Below are positions 53,619 to 61,000 of a stretch of DNA of 64,000 nt, piece by piece (the first letter of the stretch is position 1; each line of letters opens with the position of its first letter). The position numbers and the translations under genes are program-made. Below the pieces are notes generated by a model. That model was not told the DNA's origin, did no database searches, and was given only the letters and a program-made list of their open reading frames with translations. Source of the stretch: Phytophthora colocasiae. Lineage: Eukaryota > Oomycota > Peronosporomycetes > Peronosporales > Peronosporaceae. The stretch lies in NCBI GenBank assembly GCA_018806915.1, contig JAGKQI010000061.1:930001-994000 (forward strand), written 5' to 3'.

Positions 53619-54299
53619 AAACTCTACGAGGATCTTCTTTACTTCCTCGTAGCGATGGCACTCTTGCTCCATCTTAACGCCCTTGACCGTTTCCAGTTCT
53701 AAGGCCTTCTCCAGCTCGAGAATTCGCTGCTTCTGCTCCTGAATCGTGTTCACCATGTTTTCGCTGGCCGCTTCGGTAACGGCGTGTTTGTCCTGGTTTG
53801 ATATTTCGCCAGAGGAAGACGACGGAGGACCTACTTTGCCAGGTTTCTCTGCTACGGTCAATCTTGGCGCCGTTTCCAACAGGAGATCATGACGGAGACG
53901 CAGGGTTGCCACATCTTGCTCCAGCCCCACAACACGACGCTGTAAAACTTCAACATCATGCTGCGAGGCGCTAGAATCACTCTCCTTGTGACGATCACTA
54001 CGTTCTTCGTTCAAGGCACCAAGAAGAGCTTGTTGTTGAAGCTGTCTTTCCACTTGATACACCTCAAGCAGCTCTGATTCCGGTGCGATGTCTCGCCTGA
54101 AAGCACGGTCTCGCACAGCCATTAAATGCACGTCTTCAATTTCACACAGATCAAACGCCGCGAGCAACTCGGTGAGATCGTGAACTTGCTCTCGTAAATC
54201 GGCATTCTCTTGTCGGTACAGCTCGTCACAAGTCGCTACTGTCCGCAAGAATTCCTTCAAGCGCTGGGAGTGCGATTGAACTTCACCTCTAGGGTCCAT
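53607..54299 (-). CDS. coiled-coil protein, 230 aa, function unknown
   Basis: Open single-exon frame beginning MDPRGEVQSHSQRLKEFLRT. Heptad-like leucine and charged patterns appear in the N-terminal third (QENADLREQVHDLTELLAAF), in the middle (DVEVLQRRVVGLEQDVATLR) and at the C-terminus (IQEQKQRILELEKALELETV to FSRR), with a Ser-rich linker (GPPSSSSGE) between. No enzymatic domain is visible; it is likely a structural or adaptor protein. It ends convergently against the decayed plus-strand gene and lies between two transporter paralogues on the same strand. Confidence 0.72.
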   Translation of the reverse strand: MDPRGEVQSHSQRLKEFLRTVATCDELYRQENADLREQVHDLTELLAAFDLCEIEDVHLMAVRDRAFRRDIAPESELLEVYQVERQLQQQALLGALNEERSDRHKESDSSASQHDVEVLQRRVVGLEQDVATLRLRHDLLLETAPRLTVAEKPGKVGPPSSSSGEISNQDKHAVTEAASENMVNTIQEQKQRILELEKALELETVKGVKMEQECHRYEEVKKILVEFSRR

Positions 54300-54450
54300 T
54301 GATGCAGTAAGCCTCTGTGAATGTGTTGCTATGACCGTCTTTCTCGGCAGAGGAGGATACGGTAGCAGTTGTTGGTATAAATCGACACGGGCCAGACGTT
54401 ATCGAGCGCTACTGGTGCATGTGGAGTGGATATGTCTATGCTGTTTAGAT

Positions 54451-55462
54451 CTACTCTTGGAGCTGCTTCTTGTCGGGAGAAATCATAGGCGACCGCAGTG
54501 AAGACTCACGAGGCAAACTCATCAGCGCACTCCATCCAGTGCGACCAGCCGAGTGTTTGTAGCCGTAGCAGAAGTAGAAGAACACACTGGCTGCCAGCCA
54601 TCCGAAGCTCGTGTAGATGCCTGTGTAGCTGAGTTGTGCTGCCAAGTAGAAGTTGGCCAAAACCGCAACGGTGGGGAGGAACGGGACGAACGGTGCCGCG
54701 AAGTTGTCGCCATTCTGAATCACTTGCGGGCACTTGAAGTACATTACGAAGCACGAAGCGATCGTAACCACAAGGAAGATAATGCTCAGGACGAGACACC
54801 ACGTGTGTCCTTCGTTCGAGTACCCGATCTGGTACAGGAAAGCTGCGAGGCAGGCAGACGCCACCATGAGAGTCGTGAGTCTGGGTGCAAGCTTCGGGGA
54901 CTCGTCACGCATTCGTACGATAAGGAGCGACGCCATGGACATGTTGAAGGACAGAAGCATCCCGAAACTCACGATATCCCACAGCGTATCGAACGGCACC
55001 ACGAAAGCCACCGCCGTGAAGAAAGCACCCGAAATGAGTGTGTTCTCGAACAGGTTACCCTTCTCGTCGACCTTGGAGAAGATTCGCGGCATCAAACCGT
55101 CACATGAGAGAGCGTAGTTTAGACGTGGTTGGGCCATGAAACACACGAGCACCACTACAGGCATCGTACAGGTCTCACCAGCGCGTACGATCTGAGCAGC
55201 CCAGTTTTGACCCTGGTTCTGGAACCCAGAGGCAAAGCTAGCCGCTTCCTGGTACGGGATCATACCCGACAGAGCCAACGAAGCAAACGCAGACAAGAAC
55301 ATAGTGCCAGTCACCACTCCAATAACAGCAAGAGGCATGATCTTCTTGGGGTTTCGAGCCTCCGCAGCCAAACAGCACACCTCGTCGAAACCAGCGTAGC
55401 CGAAGAAAGCCGATGACGCGCCACTAATGATACCTTGAGCGCCGTAGGCCGTCGTGCCGTCC
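54451..55462 (-). pseudogene. amino-acid permease paralogue, 3' part only, cut by Gypsy LTR
   Basis: From QDGTTAYGAQGIISGASSAF to the C-terminus (LPRESSLRSPMISPDKKQLQ) the minus frame parallels the intact transporter at 50838-52574 almost residue for residue, with many conservative changes. At 55463 the reading frame enters the LTR of a Gypsy element, so the first roughly 240 residues, including the first transmembrane helices, are separated from this part. The remaining upstream half probably lies beyond the Gypsy array, outside this window. The residues preceding QDGTT in the open frame (from MYEYLSSGLANLIL) derive from the LTR. Confidence 0.88.
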
Positions 55463-55840
55463 TGTAGTGGGATCCGAATGAACACACTCACGAGGGAAGC
55501 TGGCGCTTCCTTAGAAACCTTGCTTGTATTGTACTCTGCAAATTCCAGAATGAGGTTGGCTAAACCACTCGACAGATACTCATACACGCTATTGCATCCA
55601 CACCTGCTCTAGTCTACCAACCTCGGAGTCTTACCCTACGCCAGCCTTAGCTGAGGTCGTCCTCGACCACCAGCACAGTGCGTGGTCAGGTCCTGAAGAC
55701 CTTCGCCCCACTACACTGCCCTTCCAAGACTTGACCACGCATTTCAATGCCGATCCGCCTTGGATGTTGCTCGAATGTAATATTTCCGACATTGTACCAT
55801 GTTGATGGTACATGGGTACACAACAGCTCGCGCTTCAACA
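55463..55840 (-). repeat. LTR at 3' end of Gypsy element A
   Basis: 378 bp, TGTTGAAGCG ... CCCACTACA on the minus strand. By eye it is identical to the LTR at 60623-61000. Its 3' edge is fused to the transporter coding sequence. Confidence 0.92.
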
Positions 55841-55847
55841 TGAAGTT

Positions 55848-58800
55848 CTAAAGTTGCTCCAATGTTGCACTTAGCTGAGCATCGTCCTTTGCTGCCACAT
55901 ACTGCTTCACCATCACTGGGATGTCCTTGTACAGTGACTTGAGCGACTCCCAAGAGTCCTCAATTGGCTCCAGACCTTTCCACCCTACCAGTATCTCGTA
56001 GCACCGCTTAGCTGAGCTCCACCGATGATCTTTGAGCTCTGCAACGGTCAGGACAATACCTTGAGCAGCTACGTGATCAAGGATTTCCTCCGTTACCTCA
56101 AGATTCATCCGCGTAGAACTTCAAGCGTGAAGCGTGCACGTCTGATTCCGCGCCAGTCACTGGGTGCTGCACACGAAATGAGTGTTCGTCCGTCCCCACC
56201 ACTTGGTACGGCCCGGTCCATGTGACAAGAAGCTTGTCATTGTGTTTTTGATCCACTCTCGATCGTAGGACGTAATCACCAACATCAAAGTTTGCCTTCC
56301 TGGCCCCTCTCTGCATGTTCTGATTCCGTTGTGTTTGTTCCGACCCTGCTACCTGCACTTTCCTGTGCATCGCCTGGACATGCGTGCGTAGAGTGGCCAG
56401 CTTTCGGTCGATGTTGCCCGAGGTCACGTCAATCGTGACGAGTTCTGCCTCGCTGTCGATTCCAAAGTCAAGGGGGGATGCAGCAGGCAGAACGCAGAAT
56501 AGCTCCACTGGCGCCTTATTGGCAAGTGACGGGACGGGCGTGTGGTTCAAACTCGCCTGGACCACCGGCACAAAATGTACCCAATCTCGGATGTCCACCT
56601 TGCCTTCAAGGCACAAAACTCGCAGGACTTGCACGATATCCCTGTTCAGCCTTTCTATGGAGCCATTAATCCAGGGACTGTACGCCACAGTGAAGCGTTG
56701 ATAGCTGTCGAGGCGTCTCGCCACTTCCGCTACCACACGGTTCTTAAAATGACTGCCTTGGTCGCTCATCCACACACGCGGAGTTCCGTAGCGACTGTGC
56801 CAGTCCAATATTGATGCAGCGGCCACCTCTGCGGTCGGTGAGGCACAAGGCACGAGCTCACAGAAGTGAGTTGCATCGTCCTTAAGTACGAGTAGATACT
56901 TGTAGTTGCCGTACGATTCACCGAGATGTAGAAAATCCCAGTGAAGTGCTCCATTTCTTTCGTTGCATCGGAATGTCTCTGCCCATGGTCGGTTCACTAC
57001 CTTCCCACCTTTTACATGCTGGCACATGAGGCAGCCAGCAAGGAAAGCCTTGACCACGGCTGAGAGATTCCGCACGAAAAACCGTCGATTGATCACATTC
57101 ATCAATGCTTCGCGACCTCTGTGACCCTGCGCTCCGCAGTGACCAATCACTAGTAGCCTTTGCAGTAGACTCGACTCCTCCGTGGGAATCCAAATCCGCT
57201 CATTACTGCATAGTAGACCATCCGCTCTTCTCGTCATGCCTTGTGGACGCTCCACAATGTGCCGCTGTTGAGCTCCAAGTAGTTCATCTGTAGTTGGCCA
57301 TACGAAATTGCCGTCACGGAACGGCCGGATCGGTACACGGGTACTAGCGTTGGTACGCTGAGTGACTTCGGTATCACGTCCTCGTCGAAGGTTGACTCGC
57401 TTCACTGCCACTCTCGCTACGCTAGGGCACCACCCCACCTGGACACCATGTCCGCCCAAACGTTGTGCGTGCCGTCGATATGCTCGATAGTGTACCGATA
57501 CTCCATCAGTTTCATGGACCATCGCAAAAGTTTACCTCTAACGTGCTTCTTGACCTCATGTCCGGGCGCGAATACATGTATCAAGTTGCGGTGGTCGCAG
57601 TACATGCGAAAGCCACGCGGTCGGAGAAGTAGATAGCTGAGTTTATCACACGCCACGATGATCGGGTATGCTTCCTTTTCAATGACACTCCAGTTTCTTT
57701 GGGCACCAGTGAACGTACCACCGAGACAGATCAACAGCTCATGCTGTTGGTCCTGGATGTCTGCATCACTTGCCACCTGTGATACTATAACTGACCAACC
57801 AACGTCAGAAGCGTCTGTGAGTAGGATCATTTCAGCGTCGGGCTTTGGGAAAGCTAGGGTGGCTGCATCTGCCAGTGCCTGCTTCAGTTTGTCGTACGCC
57901 TCGCATTCTTGCTCGGTGAGTGCGACTTGAATTCCCGCTGCCACTCGCTTCGTTCTCCTCGGCGCTATCGCCATCGCTTGATCGAGGGCGTCCTGCAGAG
58001 GACGAGCCATTCGTGCATAGTCAACGATGCTGTCCCTCATCCAGTTTGTCGAACACAAAAACTGTTGCAGTTCACCAGCGTTGGTAGGGTATGGCATGCT
58101 TGTCAGTGCTCTGATTCGCTCGGCGTCATGTTTGACACCTTCTCCATTGATCACTTTACCACACCATTTCACCTCTCGCTTGTACAGACAGGACTTCGCA
58201 GCACTCAGCTTAAACCCAAATTTTGCTGTAAGCTCCAGTAGCTGTTGCAATTTATCGAGGTACGTGTTTACATCGACAGCGTACAGCAGTAAGTCGTCGA
58301 TCCAGACTAATAAATGCCTGTACAACAGCTCGGCGTAGCAACGTTCAATCGTCGACTGGAAATACAAAGCTGCGTCTGCACTGCCTTGAGGTACTCGACG
58401 AGGTGTGTAGATCTTCCTGTGTGTCATGTAAGACAACAGCTCCTGGCACTCTTTCGCAAGAGGGAGCTGCCAGTAGCCCTTGATGAAGTCAAAAAGCCCG
58501 AAGTGGCTGCAACCTCTCACGTTCTCTAAGTCCACATGCAAGTTCGGCATCAATCCAGCCATTGGTTCTGTCTGCGCATTGAACGGCTTGTAGTCCACTG
58601 TTTGCCGGAACTCAACACCGCCTCGCTTGCGCACAGGCAATGCTGCACAAGCCCATCGACTTGATGGGTTTTCGTACACCAACCCAGTTTGACCAGCATC
58701 TCATTGAATGACTCCAGAAATGCCTGGTACTCTGGTGCATACTTGCGAGCTTTAGCCTTGAAAGGCCTGCAGCCCGTCTTCATCTTCACACGCATCGGCT

Positions 58801-59506
58801 CTACTTTGGCAAGAGGGTCGTCACCGAGCACAATCCTCCAGACATCGTAGGCATACACAATAGTGCGTAGCCGCTCGACTCGGTCCACAGGAAAACCCTC
58901 AGACAGTGCTTGCTCAATCATCAATTCCACAGCTAGTCGAATGGCGACTTCATCCTTGTCACCTGTTGCCACGTCCGGTAAAGCCTCATCATCATCTCCG
59001 TCATCCCCGCTTGGGGCTGCCAACAACTCCAATTGTCGTTCGATATCAATGCCGAGCATCTTCAGTACGTCATCACCAAGGAGGAACTCGTCTCCTTCAT
59101 TGTTTAACACCAAACACTTCACAGGTTTGAAGATATTGACAGGGCCTGCTGCTGTCATTAGAGAAAGACGCAGCGTTGTTGACTCTCGTGCCCACGTCTT
59201 CTTCCCACCTGGAAGCTCACACGCTATTGGAGCTGCTAGCTCCGTCACATCACAATTCACACCTTGCTCAACGATCTTTCTCAGGGTCGTAGAGCTGATG
59301 CACAACATCTCCGCCCCCGAATCCGGACAGTATTCAACATCCACCACGCCACCAACACGCAGCATACGTGGTTGACCTGGTTGGTCAGGAAGGCACATGC
59401 TAATCCTTTTTAGCTTTGCGGTGCCTCCCCGGTTTCGGTTTTCGCGTCGCCGTGGTGTTGTCGTCGGATTTGTCGGGGCAGTCAGATTGGCGGTGCTGAC
59501 CGCCAC
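55848..59506 (-). pseudogene. Gypsy element A pol (protease, RT, RNase H, integrase, chromodomain) with three frameshifts
   Basis: The protease box EYCPDSGAEMLCISS lies near 59330. The frame breaks near 58680 (one C missing compared with element B), and RT continues with FRQTVDYKPFNAQTEPMAGL and the catalytic WIDDLLLYA; RNase H follows (LLTDASDVGWSVIV). A second break near 57425 (one G missing) precedes integrase: zinc-binding HCGAQGHRGREALM ... CLMCQHVKGG, core WDFLHLGESYGNYKYLLVLK, MSDQGSHFKN and GSIERLNRD. A third break near 56100 (two A missing) precedes a chromodomain-like tail EILVGWKGLEPIEDSWESL. The undamaged order is seen in element B. The pol frame overlaps the end of gag by at least 107 bases and is +1 relative to it. 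Confidence 0.9.
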
Positions 59507-60593
59507 ACGTCCAGCAACCTCCTTTCGGTCCTGGATGTGCCTGATTTGACACTGTCCGAAATATCTGCCGGGGAGCAGTCTGTGACTGAGCTCCCTGAGA
59601 TTTTCCGTTGTTCGTTGCCGTCCTTGAACGCTTAGGGGGGCGTGGTGTCGCCGCAGTTGACTTCAACTCCTGTCCGATGGATCGTTTTTTGCTCCGTGAC
59701 AAGGCTTTGTCCTCTCGTTCAATCTCGAGAGCCTTCTCACTTACGATCTTGAAGAGTTCAGCGATGCTTGACTTTGCTGCCGGCAAGCGGAAGTCGATCT
59801 CGTTCTTCACTCTCAACTTCAGCTCGTCAGGTAAGCAGTTCAACAGGACTTTGCATTTCTTCTTTGTTCCGTCTTCATCCGCAAACAAACCAGCCAAACC
59901 GTTGTTCTTGACAATCGTATTGCACAGATGGAAGTAATCCATGACTCTGGCGTCGACGTCCGTCTTCGCCGTGGTCATCACTAGTTGCTCTTGGAAGAGC
60001 TCGTCGATGTTCGGCAGGACATTGTTCTTGAAGCTCTGCACAGTCTTCATTATCCACTCCCAAATGAACTCATCCGTGACTTCGTCCTTCCTCTTGTCCC
60101 ACTTGGTCTCACAAAGTGTTTCGAGAAAGCTGACGTCGAAAGAGTTTCGTATCGACCTCATCACCGACTTCAGATCTTCACCAGATGCTTCGCAGCGCGC
60201 CCTCATGATCTCTTCGTATTCCATACGAAGGTCCACCCATCGGGTAAGCGCTTCGTGCGACGTGTCTTCCACCTTCGGTGCCGCCGTGACCGCAAAGATC
60301 GGATGGGCCACGGTGGGGAAATCTACTTCCTGGTTGACAGGCCTCGACGTCGAGCCGCTCCTTGGTCCGGCCGGAGCTGAAGGAGCTTCGACTCGTCGAG
60401 ATCTTCCTTGGGTTTCCTTGCGAGCGGGTTTCTTACCCTTGCTTCGAGTTCGCGTGGCTTGGCCCGCATTCGCTGATGGTGTTGCCACCGTTGTTCCTGA
60501 CCGCAATACACGTCCGGTTCCTGCAGCAGGCTGTGCATTGGTTGTAGCACCAGCGTCAGCAGTCGCGTCCGTCGGTGCACTTGCGTTGTCCAT
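59400..60593 (-). CDS. Gypsy element A gag (intact, about 397 aa)
   Basis: Structural polyprotein that packages the element RNA. From MDNASAPTDATADAGATTNA (60593) it has a basic, Ala/Thr-rich N-terminus, a helical gag core (EALTRWVDLRMEYEEIMRAR, TDEFIWEWIMKTVQSFKNNV, LLNCLPDELKLRVKNEIDFR), a basic stretch (RPPKRSRTATNNG) and one zinc knuckle CWTCGGQHRQSDC, here CX2CX3HX4C with one residue fewer than usual before the His. The open frame extends upstream to 60647 into the LTR, but the Met at 60593 is the natural start. Its 3' end overlaps pol. Confidence 0.88.
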   Translation of the reverse strand: MDNASAPTDATADAGATTNAQPAAGTGRVLRSGTTVATPSANAGQATRTRSKGKKPARKETQGRSRRVEAPSAPAGPRSGSTSRPVNQEVDFPTVAHPIFAVTAAPKVEDTSHEALTRWVDLRMEYEEIMRARCEASGEDLKSVMRSIRNSFDVSFLETLCETKWDKRKDEVTDEFIWEWIMKTVQSFKNNVLPNIDELFQEQLVMTTAKTDVDARVMDYFHLCNTIVKNNGLAGLFADEDGTKKKCKVLLNCLPDELKLRVKNEIDFRLPAAKSSIAELFKIVSEKALEIEREDKALSRSKKRSIGQELKSTAATPRPPKRSRTATNNGKSQGAQSQTAPRQIFRTVSNQAHPGPKGGCWTCGGQHRQSDCPDKSDDNTTATRKPKPGRHRKAKKD

Positions 60594-60622
60594 GTCGTTT
60601 CCGTCGACACTAAAGTTAACTT

Positions 60623-61000
60623 TGTAGTGGGATCCGAATGAACACACTCACGAGGGAAGCTGGCGCTTCCTTAGAAACCTTGCTTGTATTGTACTCTGCA
60701 AATTCCAGAATGAGGTTGGCTAAACCACTCGACAGATACTCATACACGCTATTGCATCCACACCTGCTCTAGTCTACCAACCTCGGAGTCTTACCCTACG
60801 CCAGCCTTAGCTGAGGTCGTCCTCGACCACCAGCACAGTGCGTGGTCAGGTCCTGAAGACCTTCGCCCCACTACACTGCCCTTCCAAGACTTGACCACGC
60901 ATTTCAATGCCGATCCGCCTTGGATGTTGCTCGAATGTAATATTTCCGACATTGTACCATGTTGATGGTACATGGGTACACAACAGCTCGCGCTTCAACA
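60623..61000 (-). repeat. LTR shared between Gypsy elements A and B
   Basis: 378 bp, TG...CA ends, looks identical to 55463-55840. The 3' end of element B pol (61008) lies directly upstream and the gag of element A directly downstream in the sense direction, so one LTR serves both. Confidence 0.92.

Larger units (their letters stand above)
55463..61000 (-). mobile_element. Gypsy element A (two LTRs, gag-pol with three small deletions)
   Basis: 5.5-kb LTR retrotransposon on the minus strand: LTR 61000-60623, gag, pol, LTR 55840-55463. The LTRs look identical, implying recent insertion or recombination. Its upstream LTR also serves as the downstream LTR of element B. Domain order protease, reverse transcriptase, RNase H, integrase, chromodomain-like tail identifies the Gypsy superfamily. 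Confidence 0.9.

Noticed and set aside
54553..55107. Plus-strand frame of 184 codons
   Set aside because: Shadow of the truncated transporter paralogue on the minus strand.
59941..60627. Plus-strand frame of 228 codons
   Set aside because: Shadow of the Gypsy gag gene, which has a zinc knuckle and the correct position between LTR and pol.
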